A stretch of 64,000 nucleotides of DNA, taken from Cercis canadensis. Lineage: Eukaryota > Streptophyta > Magnoliopsida > Fabales > Fabaceae. Numbering within the stretch: the first letter of the stretch is position 1; each line of letters opens with the position of its first letter. Positions 24,666-38,192 of this stretch are shown here, piece after piece. A program made the translations under genes and the position numbers. The notes beneath the pieces were generated by a model that was not told where the DNA came from, did no database searches, and saw only the letters and a list, made by a program, of their open reading frames with translations. The DNA lies in contig QAOA01008053.1 in the NCBI GenBank assembly GCA_003255065.1, positions 634,514 to 698,513 on the forward strand. The letters run 5' to 3'.

Positions 24666-24964
24666 TTTCAACACAATTAGGATCATATACTCTGCTGTTA
24701 TTTCTGTGTGTTACATCCAGCATTGCTGCTTACTCAACTGAAACTGATGATGAGCACCTAATTTTATCTTATACTATAGGAATTTAGTGATTCCTGAGCT
24801 GAGACATTATACAAAAAAGCTGTTCCAGTTGTACTTGTGGGAACCGAACTTGGTATTATCAGCTACTACTATAACTTACTTGAGCTATAGTGTCAGTTAA
24901 CCTGCAACTTTATCTGTAGTGTAAAGTCTAATAGGTCTGGAATCATGCTTGTAATTGGCTGCAG

Positions 24965-25236
<272 letters not shown>

Positions 25237-25917
25237 TAGTTGTAGGAGAAGAGTCTTCTAAAAGCAATTAAGCCAAGGAAGGAAAATGAGTGTTATAGCA
25301 GAATAAATTTCAATTGCAACTATATATATATTTAATGCGTGATTTGTGTGGATTATCTTCGTTGCAAGATATTTGATGGGGGTTATATAGTTATATAGTT
25401 ATATAACATTTTCTTCACCAAAGAAAACGTATAAGCCAAGTTTTAGCACCAAAAATATCAATATCCTTGAGACTGCTGCCTTGTTTATGTTGCTAAATTA
25501 GGAATCAATTTAACTGGTTTTCACGTCAACTTTATACTGCTGCCTTGATCATGTTTAACATCATATAGAGAATCAATTGGTTTTTGTTTCCTTTCTTCTT
25601 TTTTTTTTTCTGAGTTAATTAGGTTCCTTTTTCTAGATAGCACTCCAGAACATTCAAATTTTGATCAGTCAATATTGGCTTAAAAATAGTCCTATATTAC
25701 TGACGTTTTGAATGCAGATTTATATTATCACAATGTTATGGCTTTGGAATTTTTGAATCGGATTCTGATTTTGCGAATGAACTGTAAAATATATTTGGGT
25801 CGTACCATTGGCTGGTAATTTTAGAATGCATGTCCTCTTGTAGCATTGGTAAGTTTTAACAGATTTGTGAACATACATGCACTTTCATCTACTGATGGTT
25901 AATACTGTCTCTTGTAG

Positions 25918-26066
25918 CTTCATGGAGTGGATGATAATATAGGAAAGAGCAAATTTTGTCTAACATGTCAAGAAGGGTGAACAGGAACAAGTGGACTATT
26001 GGTGGCATTGTTTTGGTTGTGGTTATTGCCATCATCTTGAGTCTGTACTTCAAACTTTTTAAATAG
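25918..26066 (+). pseudogene. Captured last exon of a VTI1-type v-SNARE
   Basis: After a TTGTAG acceptor the frame reads LHGVDDNIGKSK, the end of the SNARE helix of plant VTI1 proteins. The frame then breaks; a loss of about 4 bases relative to the family would explain it. In the next frame an ATG at 25965 opens 33 codons: MSRRVNRNKWTIGG followed by a ~17-residue hydrophobic segment and YFKLFK, a complete tail anchor, ended by TAG. VTI1 proteins are Qb-SNAREs of Golgi, prevacuole and vacuole traffic. Most of the SNARE motif is missing, so it is a fragment. It lies ~0.7 kb downstream of the ROP fragment in the same Pack-MULE. Confidence 0.8.
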
Positions 26067-27951
26067 CCAAGACTGGTTCATACAATATTGCCGAGATGCA
26101 TGGCTATATAGTGTTTCCCTTTTGGCCCCTTTTATTTTCTTCTGATTCTTGCAGTGCTGGTACTTAATTCGACACTGTTTTGGTCTCTAAATGTATGAAA
26201 TGTCTTGTGGAATTCTGATTTCTTATTGATTATCAGTTATTTACCGAATTTTATTAATTCTCTATGATTATGCTGTTCAATTTTGAAAGAGGACTGACTT
26301 TAAACCATGGGTAGGAAATTTTGTTCCTACCATGCTGCATATAAATTGCCAGCTTAACTCCTTTGTGTTCCAAACACAATTTTTGTCCTATGTTATAAAA
26401 ATTATGTGTGATTATGATAAATAATTGATCCATGGGAGATTTAGGTGGTTTCAACTTTTTATGTTGAAGAAGTGAAAACAGATTTGGAAATTTACAAGCC
26501 ATGTTACCATATCCTTTTTTAAATTTTACCCAAATGCATGATTTGATTTAATGACCAGCTCACAATCTACTATATTGTTGGCCACAAATTGGCTTACACA
26601 ACAATAACGAAACAAGAGCCTTGATATATCAAAAACGCAACATATCATTATCAAAGGACCCAAGAGAATCACATTCATCAGCGTTTCGTATATATGAGCA
26701 ATTGTAATCACATACTGAATTTTCCATGTCCAAAAACAAACATACTGAATTTATTTCTTCTAATTCACTTCTCATAGTTGTTGCATCGTTTTCTCATTTG
26801 TTCTAAAATTCTACTCTCATTCTCTCTTGCATTCCCTTCATCCAACTACTTGAAGAAATCACAACTAACAGAGGAATCTTGCATTAATAATTTTCACTAT
26901 ATATTAGTAACAAATTCTCTTTAATAGTTTCCCCTACAAATAAGTGAAAAATCTAGTTTCCCCAAGATGCATGGCTATATTATGCAATGCTTAAGAATGT
27001 CATGTAAAGTGGCAATGATAGAAGTGAAGCATGACACATGGAAGTGATGTGATATAAGCGATGAAAAAAAAACTCACCAACTTGAATGCTTTATATATAG
27101 AAAAATTATAATGAGCAGCAGTTTGCACATAGGCCCAATTTCAATTACTGTAACAGAGATTTTCCCCATTCGCTATTTTACTAACAACAACTGCTCTAGT
27201 AACACCAAACTGTAATGTCAATATCCCATGATTCATAGGCTATAGATGCATGCAGTCTCAAGTACACAGAATGGGTGAAACTAAAAACTTCAGCAAATTT
27301 CATCATGGTATGTCCAAAGGGTCAATAAGCTAAATGCGGAATTAGGTACGCTTTCTTGATAGGTGATTTGCGCATGTTATAGCCAAAACTTGATGTCATA
27401 TATAATATAAAATTCAGTTGCCCAGCTTCAAAAGTTTCTGCTTGTAACTTACCACATTTAGGATATTTTGAACAAGTAAAATGAGAATTAAAAAAGAACA
27501 AAAGATTCAATTATGTAAACAATTAGTGGATTAGCAGAATCAGAACTTATAGGCGGCAATTGTTGTATTCGTACTCACATTTTCTATACTATTACCCTGA
27601 ACAATGATTGTTTGCAGACATTATGAATTGATATTCTATACTTCAATATTTTAGGAAGGACATGCTTTCCCCTTGTTGGAAGTATGTTGAGTGATACTAG
27701 AGAGTAAGTAAACTATACATGCTTATTAACAATAAGGTTCTATCGTTAATGTAGCTTGGGTAAAAATAAATAAATAACTCCCAGTTTTATGACCCCAATG
27801 AGATAATACAACAACAAGCAGCAGATTTATTTCAGAATCAATGTATCTTAACCACCGATTTCATACCTCCTTATGGGAAACCCACAGCTGATCTCAAACC
27901 TTTGCCTCGACGAATGACTGCCCCTTCGACAACAGTGGGAGAGTCATCAAT

Positions 27952-28401
27952 GAAGAAGAGGACACCTAAAGCTCCAATGGCTCCAAGTAAAGTGAAGAGG
28001 ATGAGAAAAAGAAGAGGAGGTTCAGCTTCATAAATGGAGGTTAGGGTCTTTTTACCGAGCAGTAGAGAGAAATGCAAGAGGATGAAACTAGATGGAGATC
28101 ACAACAGATACGACACCGCTTGGCCAAAACTAGTGCCTTTTTTTTAAAATAAAAAAAAAAAAATTTGCCACATCAGCAACCCACATGGCATTTTAAATTG
28201 CCACGCATGACAATAATGTGCCACGTAAGCACTTAACAGTGCCATGTCAGCCATTCCGTCCATGGTTAACAACCCACACTAATGGAGGACCATTTTGTTA
28301 TGGATGTCCAATCTTTGAAGGACGATTTTGTGGTTTTGTATCTTTTAGGGACCATTTTGTTGAAACTGAAATCTTTCAGGGACTCATTTGTAGGTTTACT
28401 C
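27952..28401 (-). repeat. Right terminal inverted repeat of the Pack-MULE
   Basis: The inverted partner of 23379-23823, about 90% alike by eye. The minus strand has an ORF (27871-28077) that starts inside the repeat and runs into unique sequence; its repeat part is shared with the left repeat frame. It is most likely a by-product of the repeat. Confidence 0.9.
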
Positions 28402-28520
28402 TTTATTTTACCATTTCATGTTATTGTTAACTTAAGACATATGTTGGACTACTTATCCAAGAACCCTATACTATACATCTTTATTTTATACATGCTCTTT
28501 TATGTGAGACTAGTAAAAAC

Positions 28521-30426
28521 TAGGGGTGTAAGCAAAACCGAGAAAACCGGCCAAACCGATTGAATCGGAGACAAACCGAGTCAAACTGAGGGAGGTGGTC
28601 CGGTTTTCGGTTTACATTTCTGAAAAACCGATAGGTCCGGTTCGATTTTCGGTTTTAATGAAGAAAAGTCGGTAAGAAACCGAACCGAACCGAGTATAGT
28701 AAAACTACGTCGTTTTGATATATAAGGTAGGCCTTCTAATATTCTAAAATCCCTTCTTCGACACATTCACGTTCAGTTCACCCTCACTTCAAAAATCACA
28801 AAATCCCTAACCCTAACTCTTTCTCCTTCGCTGACTCTCCCTCCCGCCTCCCATTCTCAAATCCTTTCTCTCCTAGTCTCCTTACTGCCATAGCAGTTAG
28901 CAGCACTCTCCTCTCCTCCATCGTCTAACTCAATAAGATAGTAACTAACTCTCCTTCATTCTCCTCTCAAAACCCTTGTTGAAAGTGAAATCCGGACGTC
29001 ATCTACAGAAGTAATAGAACAATCTCCTCTCTTCACCGCCGTTGTCGCTCTCGCTGTCTCACTCTTGCTCGTAGGTGACTTGGTGAGTTATGCTTCTCCC
29101 TTTTTGATAAAATTTATGTCTTTCTACTCTCTTGCTCTATTTTTGTTTATGCTCTCTGTTTCTGAAAATTGCTCTTGTGATGAATATATGACTTGGTGCG
29201 ATGAATGCTTTGTGATTCTCGTTTTTGCAATTATTTGGATTTATACCTGTCTGTGGATGTCTGGAATATTTAGTTTACTGTGTAAAGATATTTCAAGAAA
29301 TTGTTTAAGGTATTCAATAATTCTGTTAATGCCTCTTTTATCTAATAGAAAAATAATTGTGTTAAATGCCCTCTTTTTTTAGTACAATGCCACATGAATT
29401 TGTTGTTAACTACAGTTTGTATGGTTGCTTATTGGTTCTTTTACTGTTTTTCATAGACTTCTTGCAAAGAAGCCAATAGATCTTCACAGCCAAATGAATG
29501 AGATAGAACAACTTGAATCAGGTAATTCTTTGTAATTTATATTTGGTTTTTATAATTTTTTACATTTTTAAATTGAAAGCTAGCTGATTTATTTTTTCTA
29601 TGATAATTTAATTAGAGATATCAACAGTTGTCACCGAGCTCGACAAGGTTTCATGAAGTGTCTGTTTTTCTCAACCTTAATGGGTAAATCTTATTTATAT
29701 TTTTACACTACAATTTAATGTTTATCCCTGTGATACTGATAAATGGATATTGGTTTTTGCAGTAGCAATTGGTTTGGGATTTGAAGGAAAGCAATAAAGG
29801 GTCTGATACTAGATTACTACTTTACTAGTGAGCTGCTGCTGATTGGATTTTCTTTGCTTGTATTTCTGTTGTTGTTTTTTGCTGATTTGCCTGTTTGATA
29901 AGTCTAGAAGTTTTTGTTGCTGATTTTCTGTTGTATTTCTGCAATTGTTTTGTTGGTCATTGAACTGGAATGTCTGATATTTGGCTGTTATTTTGTTGTG
30001 GTGGTTTGTAAAGGAACCCAATTCCACTTGGGTACATTTAGCGCTTGACAATTTTCTATGACAGTTGCTTATTGAAAATAGAGCAATAATTTATGCTAAG
30101 AGTTTGATTTCTGTTTATTTTTTGCTACTTTAAAGTTTAATAGAAGAAGACATGGATAATTGCTTGCAAGTTTATTTTATTAGTACTCTCCTTATAGCAA
30201 AAGTGATTTGAATATGGGCAGAATTTCTCATTCACAGCTGCTTGAATGTTTTCAAGCTACAGCAGCAGAAAAACCGATAAAACTGGCCAAACCGAACCGA
30301 ACCGGTTCGGTTTGACTCGGTTTTGCTGAAAAAATTCTAAAAAATTGAACCGAACCGAACTTTATTGACTCAGTTTTTTCCGGTTTGGCGTGTAAACTGG
30401 ACCGAACCGAACTGATTACACCCCTA
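28521..30426. mobile_element. Non-autonomous hAT element
   Basis: Perfect 11-bp terminal inverted repeats TAGGGGTGTAA / TTACACCCCTA and a perfect 8-bp target-site duplication GTAAAAAC (28513-28520, 30427-30434) define a 1906-bp hAT-superfamily element. Subterminal regions on both sides are packed with AACCGAACCG / CGGTTCGGTT words in both orientations, the usual transposase-binding layout. No transposase is readable. The interior has a leader-like CT-rich region (28790-29050) and short splice-flanked pieces near 29456-29670, one reading LLAKKPIDLHSQMNEIEQLE, that I do not recognise. Confidence 0.93.
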
Positions 30427-30726
30427 GTAAAAACAAATTGAAAAACTTGCTTTAACTTTTTAAACGAGTTGAAAGTGAAGTTGGCGAAAATGGTTCAAAA
30501 CAATACAATGAATAGTTTAGTAGAGATTTGCATAAAAAATAATTATTCTTGCATCATAATGATATTGAAAAAGATTGAAAATGAAAAAAATTATTTTTTA
30601 GATATATTGAATTATTTCTTTCCATTAATTCACTACATCAGCAAATTTAGAAAATTAATATTTATACAGACTACATAATACATGTCTTTAATATATGGAA
30701 CAAAAAGATTACAATAACAATCAAAA

Positions 30727-33505
30727 CTGATATGATAAACATAAGCAGAATAAAAAATAAAAATAAATAATACTTTAACTTCATCAAGAAATTTTCCAAA
30801 TACTAATCTCAAGAGGATCCTTTTTACTTATCAAAAATAAATTAGTTCATCTAATTATAAATGTTAAAATTAGATTATAAGTTTGTATATAAAACTCAAG
30901 GAAGTTGATTAGTGAAATACAAAACCCACTAATTACTACATTATTTTCCAACGAAAAGATTAAGTAATATTTTTAAATTAATTAGCATCATAATTATTCA
31001 AGTGGTTGATTGTTGAGAAGTGAGAAATCTAANTTTGAATCAAAGCGCTTTTGTGCCAAATCGCCAAATTACTGATAATGTGATGATTGCATACGAGTTG
31101 TTACATGCTCTAAAGAACAAGTGCTCTGGGCAAGAAGGTTATATGGCTTTAAAGCTTGACATGAGTAAGGCTTATGATCGAGTAGAGTGGGGTTTTCTAG
31201 AGCCTGTGATGTTGAAATTGGGATTTGCAGAGAGGTGGGTCAGCATGGTTATGTTGTGTATATCTAAAACAGGTTTGCCAAATCAAGAAACCGTAATTGT
31301 ATAGTGAGAGCATTGTTAAGAGAGGAGAAACTGTAATTGTTCTAACTCTCGAACGAAATTAGTCTCATACCCAATTAGGTAAAGTGGGGATACTCATGGT
31401 ATTAATTAAAAAAAAATAAAGAAACAATGCAAAGATAGAAACCATTAACTATACAATTACAGAAACCTTCTAATAAATCAAAACTGAAAAAAATAAAATA
31501 AAAAGAGACAGTCAAAGTTTCTCCTTAATTTAGTTGAAAATTCAATACTCCATCACGGAAGTTTTAGATTCAAAAAACATTCTACAAGAAAATAGTACAT
31601 TTTCCACGGCCAAAAACCATGGAAAAAACAGTAATTAATAGCAAAAATTCAGTACTCCATCCAAAGTTTTAGATTCAAAAAACACTATACTAAAGTTTAT
31701 GCTTATCTTAAGATTTTAGCTGAATCACTGAAGGATCCTTGAACTTCGTTTTGACCTAAGGGCAGAATCTGAGATGGTAATCTTTACTCTCTGTGTAATG
31801 CAGAAACTCAAATGGCACCCTTTCTCATTGTGTAACTGTTCTTTCAAGCTTGTTTCTATTTCTTTTCATGTACTATTCCAAAAGCACCCAGCTTTGATGT
31901 GAAGAGAAAAGATAGTGGGAGTGGGCATTCCAAGAATTTTGGGAGCCACAAAAATTTATGATGGGAAATAAATGAAATTACAGAGGCAACGGAATTAATG
32001 AGTATGTAAGAAAAGGAGAAGTTGAAGGGTTAGCATGGGTGAGCTATTATTGCATGTGACTTGGTGCATGATTTGTTAAGGTGTAGATCTCCTTTGCTTT
32101 AGTTGTGGGTCCTGTTAATCAATCACTTAAGAAATATTTAATGTTATCAAACAATTTCGATTGAATAGAAAACATTATGTGTTGAGGTTCAAGGAAGAAA
32201 GGAAAGGAAAATAAAAGAAAAAGCCTTTTGAAAATTGTTGTCTGCCATCTATTGTAATTTTGTCTCAATTTGATGATAATAGTGCCTATTGCATTATCAA
32301 TATTCTTTTGTTTTTCTTAATATCTCTTAGCACTTTATTGATATATTCACTAACTGCATGTTTAGAACACCAACATTTTTAGAATTGAATTCATTTGCAA
32401 ATGAATTCTTTCATGAAATTTGTGTTTAACAATATCAACTTAAAAAGTCAATTCATTTTTAAATGGTTTTATTATGTAATGTTTGATGAATTACAAATCC
32501 AAGCATTTTTTTTTTGGGAGGTACAAATTACTTATTTTCATTTGAAACAATTTTATTTCTATTTATAACATGTCACACACATTAATCATCATTAAATAAG
32601 AAAAGAAGGAGAAAATTATCTAACAAACATACAANGAATGCCTCTTGTAAACATTAAATACAAAATTTTACATTTAGTCTATTTAATTTTTCCCACTCTC
32701 TAAGATTTTTAAAATAACAATTGTGCTCAATTTATCCTGACCCTTAGTTGACGTGGCACCTGTATGCTTTGTCAACAGAGTATGCCCAAAAAAAAAAACC
32801 ATGACTTTCCTCTCTTATAGATGATGTGCTCAATTGACATTGGAATTGGGGTGGGAAGAAGCTGTTCAACGAAGATATCATGATGAACCCAAATTAGGAA
32901 TTGTTCTGCAAGATTGAAAGGAGCCTTCATTAGATTTTTAATGTCTCTGTCTCTTTCATGGGGAGGTGTAGTAATCAATTGCTAATAGGGTGATGAGTAC
33001 TGTTTCAGAGTTCTCCTAAATGAATTGTGACTAATTTTTAATGGTACATAAAAATTTAAGGGCAACAATTTTTTTCTTTTTTTAGATAGAGTACAGATAA
33101 AGTTAAATTTTTTAGTTGAAAATATAACTAGTAATATTTTCATAGAAATTTACTTAATTATGAAGCCAATTTAATATTTACTTATGAACAATACTTTTAT
33201 TTATTTATTTATTTTATAATATATATCTTTTATTCATTTTTTAATAACTATGATTAGTAGTAATATTATATAATTTTATTATAATAAATGTTTATATTTA
33301 CATACTTGATATTTGTATTAAAAAAAATAATGTATAATGTGTATTATTTTTTTGATGAAAGATTAACATAAAAATTTATCAATACAATAATTATTAATTG
33401 AATATAATATTTATTAATAAGTAGATTTATTATTAATTATTAAAAATAATATTTTATTATTGGATAATAAATTTATATTCATTATATTATTTATATTGTA
33501 ATATA
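30727..33505. repeat. Segmental duplication, right copy
   Basis: Same orientation as 1-3565. It differs by a replacement around an N at 31032 (a LINE fragment stands where ~315 bp of the other copy should be), by a SINE-like tail present only here (31325-31425) and by a jump at an N (32635). Confidence 0.85.
31033..31267 (+). pseudogene. LINE reverse-transcriptase fragment, second copy
   Basis: About 230 bp match 16503-16735 of the LINE with only about four substitutions, and the frame is open ([16 protein letters not shown] through SKAYDRVEW). It begins exactly at an N and ends abruptly inside the RT, with no poly-A or target-site duplication. Where this copy differs (R for Q in the AYDRVEW motif) it looks more like a working LINE, so it comes from another copy and not from the LINE above. 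Confidence 0.85.
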
Positions 33506-34115
33506 TATTTTATAATATTTTATATTTATTATATAATTTTTTTTATTTTAATAATATAATAATATTCAATATGCTTATCTTATCTTGTTTAAATTTATCT
33601 ATACCCTCTTATTAAGATAGTTATCCTGTTGGCAACATGATAAAAAGGATCAACAAGATAGCTTTATCATATCCTATTGATTCATCACACATTAAATAAT
33701 AACATAATAGGATAAGTTATCCTGCCCCGCCTTTCTTATCATGTCTACCAGACAAGCCATAACATTCTAACCTTGGAATGCAAAAGCAATTTGTTGTTAG
33801 TACTTATTGCTATACAAGGTGCATAAAGTGATAAAACCTTTATTTGGATTATATATATATATATATATTCGCACATATAATCTGACGTGTATATATAAAT
33901 GTTTAGCCCTCCCCCCCAACCATAAGATTGTCCTTTTAAACCTTGAACTAAATTAAACCTACTGAAGCACTGAAGGAATATTTTATTTCATTTATTTTGT
34001 ATTCTAATTATGTAAATTGGCTCAATGCTTAAGCATGAAGTTTTTCTCAGGCTCCTGTTTCATGATGAATTAATTTTTGGATAGCTAAGGAGCTGTTTCA
34101 AGTTTCATTTGTCAA
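33506..34115. other. Intergenic region, nothing recognised
   Basis: AT-rich sequence with a short (TA)n run near 33850. No coding region or clear repeat was seen. Confidence 0.5.
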
Positions 34116-34120
34116 GTATG

Positions 34121-37100
34121 TGTAGATACCATATTTTGTTTGAGTCTTTTTTATGGTTTAAAAATGTTTGAAAACAAAAGAAGAGAGATAAATTCTTAAT
34201 TTTTAATTAGTGATTTTTATTTTGTTGTTTGAGCTTTTGTAATGAATAAAAAAGAAAAACCTAAGCCCAATTTATTGTCAACTTAGCCCATTTTTATTTA
34301 AGTTCATTTGGCCCATCTTTTGTTTGTTTGTTTTTTTTTTTTTAATTTTTGTAAATAGTATATAAAAAAATGTAAGTTAGTTTTGTGAATTAATTTTTGC
34401 ATCATTGGATCTAAGAGAGAAAATAGGAGAGCAAGGAATAGATTTCCTTTTCTCTCCATTGGTTCAAGCCATGAATTATCCTTTCTTTTAAATAAATAAG
34501 TAAACAAATAAAGAAACAAAGTCAATTAAAAAAAAAGAAAAGAGAGAGGGCAGATTGGGAAACCAAAATAGAAGAGAAAATATGTTGGAGAGAGAGAAAA
34601 GTTATATGCATAGAAGAAGAGAGGAAACTATTTAGCAAGAGAAGCAAAAATAGTTTTTGAGAGGAAGAGAGCATAAACCATTTTGAAGGAAAAGAAGAAG
34701 CGTACAAGGGAGAAAGAGGAAAAATAGCAAAGCAGAAGACCCGTCAAATATACAAAAGGAGAGCAGAAATTGAATAGCAGAGGAGGGTAGCAGAATCCGA
34801 ATAGTAGAGGAAGGTCTAGGTGCTGCGAAAGAAACGAAGAACAGAGGCTTACCAGTACAGGTATCTCCCTTTTAACTTTATTTTCTTAATAACATATAAG
34901 GCAATATGAACATGAATTCTTCTTGAGAATGGCTGGTTGAGGGGTTGTTGTTTCTTATTTGTTGATTTATCTCTTTAGAAAGTTAAAGAAATTTGATTAA
35001 TTGTTATTTATTTTACTGGTAATTTGTTTTTTCTTACCATAGAGTTGAGAATTTTTCATATATTTGCACTGTGGATTGTGTTTCATTTAAGATCTAAGGA
35101 ATTGATTATTGTTAAGGATGATCTAGGTGTTGAGTTTGATTCTTGTATAGATCTGTTTTTTGTTAATTCAAATGTTCTGAGTTTTATCTTTGTTTTTAAA
35201 GTTGTGTTGAGTTCTTGAGATCGATCCTCATTTCTAAAATAGATTGGCAAGCTCTTATGGTGCTTATTTTCATTTATTTGCAAGTTTGAATGCTGATTAG
35301 TTGGTTGCAGAATATGGATTCTACTTTTTGTAGACTTCCTTTAAGCAAGTCTGTTGTGTTTGTTGTTGGTGGTGGTTGATTCAATGTCTCCTCAATGTCT
35401 TGCTAATGCTTTGTGCTTGTCTTATTTGCCTTCAAAGTTTTTGCTTGACTTACTTTCTTCATATTGATTGGTTCACTTAACTCAGATACTTTTTACGGCA
35501 ATATTTCTGGTTGTTGTTTGAGTTTGTACCCATTTTGGGAGTTTGCTGTTTCATCTTTGAAAAATGCTTTTATTGGCTCTTTCCTTTATGCATTCATTTG
35601 TGAGAATATGTGCTGAATTCATGTTTGATAAGATGGAAAATGTTTGCTTTAGTTAACTTCTAGATATTTGATGAAGTAGGTTAAGTTATATTTGTTATGG
35701 CATATAATAGTTGACATTCCTTCATGGTTCAGTTTATGCTTTTCTTTTTGACTAGGAATATAATTGTGTTTAGATATTGATCCTTCCATGGATACTCTCT
35801 CATTTGGTATGTGCTATAAGAAATACATTAGGCTTATCATTTCACCACTTTACTTGCTATGATCTTTGATGTTGTTGCATTTTCCTTGGCACAAAATAAA
35901 CAAAGTCATGTATGTCTCATTTTTGGATGCTGTCAGACAGCTCTGGCAGGGCTCAATCATCTTTTTCTAGATGGAGCTACATAGCTACTATCTCAGTGCT
36001 TCTTGTCCCATTAGAATCGGGAGACATATATCTTCATTGTATGTAACTTTTAGATTTTTTTTTCATGTCTCTCCTGCTCCCAGTTTGCATTTAAAGTTGA
36101 CTATTTTTCTGCTCTGTCAAGCCTGTTGATTTTCTCTGGCAGCATGTAGTCTTTTATTTCTTTCTTGAGTTATACAGCTCCGAATTGTATGATTCTCATC
36201 TTGTTAGAACCGTAAGATATATGTCTTCAATGTATGTAAATTTCAGATTTTTTGCATGTCCACTTTGTTCCAAGTTCTAATTTAAAGTTTGCTATTTTTG
36301 TTTTCTTTTGTTAGGCTAGTGGATTTTCTCTGACAGCATATGATGTAGTCTTTTAATTCTTTTTGGAGCTATAGAGCTGCAATTTAAGTGTTTCTTGTCT
36401 CTTTAGAACCATAAGATGTATATCTTCAATTTGTGAAATATTCATAATTTTTTACATTTTTTTGTTGATTTTTTAAGTTCTATTTGGCCTGCTGCTCTGT
36501 TTTATTACCTACATTTTTTAACTGGTTTTCCTCCCTATTTCAATGGTATCTTATGACTGTTTTAAGTAGGACTTATGTTTCAGCTTGTTCCTATGCTGTT
36601 TAGTGATTTTTTTAGCATGAATTGGCTTGTAATTTTGGATTGTTTTATGTTTTTTCTGCATTCATCTCTGCTGTTTTAAGATCGCTTCATGGCTCATTTC
36701 TCATGCTGATTTTTGCACTGTTTTAGGACTGCTTCTAGGCTCATTTCCTATATTTTTTGAATTGTTTTTGCACTTGTTTCAATAATTGTTTCCGCTTTGT
36801 TTTGAACTAATTTCCCCTGCTGCTTAGCTGATTTTAAGTACTATTTTAAGTTGATTTCTTTTAGTGTTTGACTAGGTTCATGGGGCTATTTTTAGCTAGT
36901 TTCATTTGTTGTTTCAATCGGGTTTTAGGGGCTGTTTTGGGCTTGTTTACTTGGCAATGTTGCATGCTATTTTGGGAATATGTGAGGGTTGCTGTGGTTG
37001 GAAAATAGAGTTTTTTTTTATCATTCTCTCCCTATTTTTTCTTCATCAAGGACTTTTTTTTTAGACTTATTTCTTATATTCTTCTTGTCCTACTTTGGGG

Positions 37101-38187
37101 ATTGTTTTGGATTTGTTTCATTTTGCTGTTTTGGCAGTATTTTGAGTTAATCTTTCTCTTATTTGTTTTTTTTTTACTAACTGNTTTACTTGGCAATGTT
37201 GGCATGCTATTTTGGGAATATGTGAGGGTTGCTGTGGTTGGAAAATAGAGTTTTTTTGATCATTCTCTCCCTATTTTTTCTTCATCAAGGACTTTTTTTT
37301 TAGACTTATTTATTATATTCTTCTTGTCCTACTTTGGGGATTGTTTTGGGTTTGTTTCATTTTGCTGTTTTGGCAGTATTTTGAGTTAATCTTTCTCTTA
37401 TTTGTTTTTTTTTACTAACTGCAATATCCATGAGTGCATGAGTTTCTTTTTCCTCTTTATGGACATTGGTGAGACCTCGTGGTATGTTAGCGGATCCTCT
37501 TTTCCAAGCTGGAAGATGTGAGATTGATCTGAGTTTTGGAGCGAAGATGCAACTTTTTTTTTTTTTTTTTCATTTGGATGTAATTTAAATCCCCTCCCAT
37601 TGTACAAGGAAAAATATTCTAATACTTAAAACTATGTATTTATACTGTATATAAAAAATATATCTATGTTGCGTAGTATCCATAGGCCTCTTACCTATCA
37701 TGGAGAGATAAGGTGATCTATTTGCATATCAGGTAGCCTACCCTATCGTTCCACGTCAGGATAAGCGGCACCACAGAAAGCGCCATATGCGAGGAACAAG
37801 TGGAAGAATTTAGAACACGTTAGTTGCATGCATTTATCATTTAAATTTGTTACCAATATTTTTATTTTTATTTCATTTGTGTATTTTATTTTAGGAATGA
37901 ATAAAATACATTTTTTGGCCATTTTATGATTCACACAATTAATTTCAGATAATCATCTTTTAGACGGGTGTTGTGGGGTAACTAATACATTTCCCATACA
38001 CAAACTGACTCTAGAACCCTTTCTGGTTTACAGACCATTTTTATTTTTTTAAAATTAAAAAGGGGTTTTCTAATTGTTCCTTGTTTTCTTAATACAATTG
38101 GTAGCGACTCCATGTTTTCTTATGAAAAGCTAATCTTTTTTTAAGTCTGCCATTCGCGTCGTAGCAACCTTTAGGTGTGTTGTGACA
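34121..38187 (+). mobile_element. Long solo LTR, probably Gypsy/Tat (Ogre) type
   Basis: The element starts TGTAGATACC, a usual start of plant Tat-type LTRs, and ends TGTGACA. GTATG flanks both ends (34116-34120, 38188-38192), a 5-bp target-site duplication. There is no gag-pol; the interior is T-rich and non-coding, with a purine-rich leader-like part ending CAGTACAG before a GTATCT donor-like site (about 34860). Near the right end lies TTGGTAGCGACTCC, a sequence type seen near LTR ends of such elements. The ~4.07 kb length is inflated by a false ~237-bp duplication at an N (37184). Confidence 0.8.
36946..37422. repeat. Near-identical tandem copies joined by N
   Basis: 36946-37183 and 37185-37422 are almost identical, separated only by an N. 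A real tandem repeat is possible, but the N at the exact border points to two overlapping contigs or haplotypes placed end to end. Confidence 0.85.
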
Positions 38188-38192
38188 GTATG

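Noticed and set aside
27871..28077. Minus-strand 68-codon ORF starting in the MULE right repeat, membrane-like
   Set aside because: Its first part is simply the terminal repeat, and the frame in the other repeat ends differently; no known protein is recognised.
28798..28825. CCCTAACCCTAA words, interstitial telomere?
   Set aside because: Only about two repeats in a leader-like CT-rich region; too short to be telomeric.
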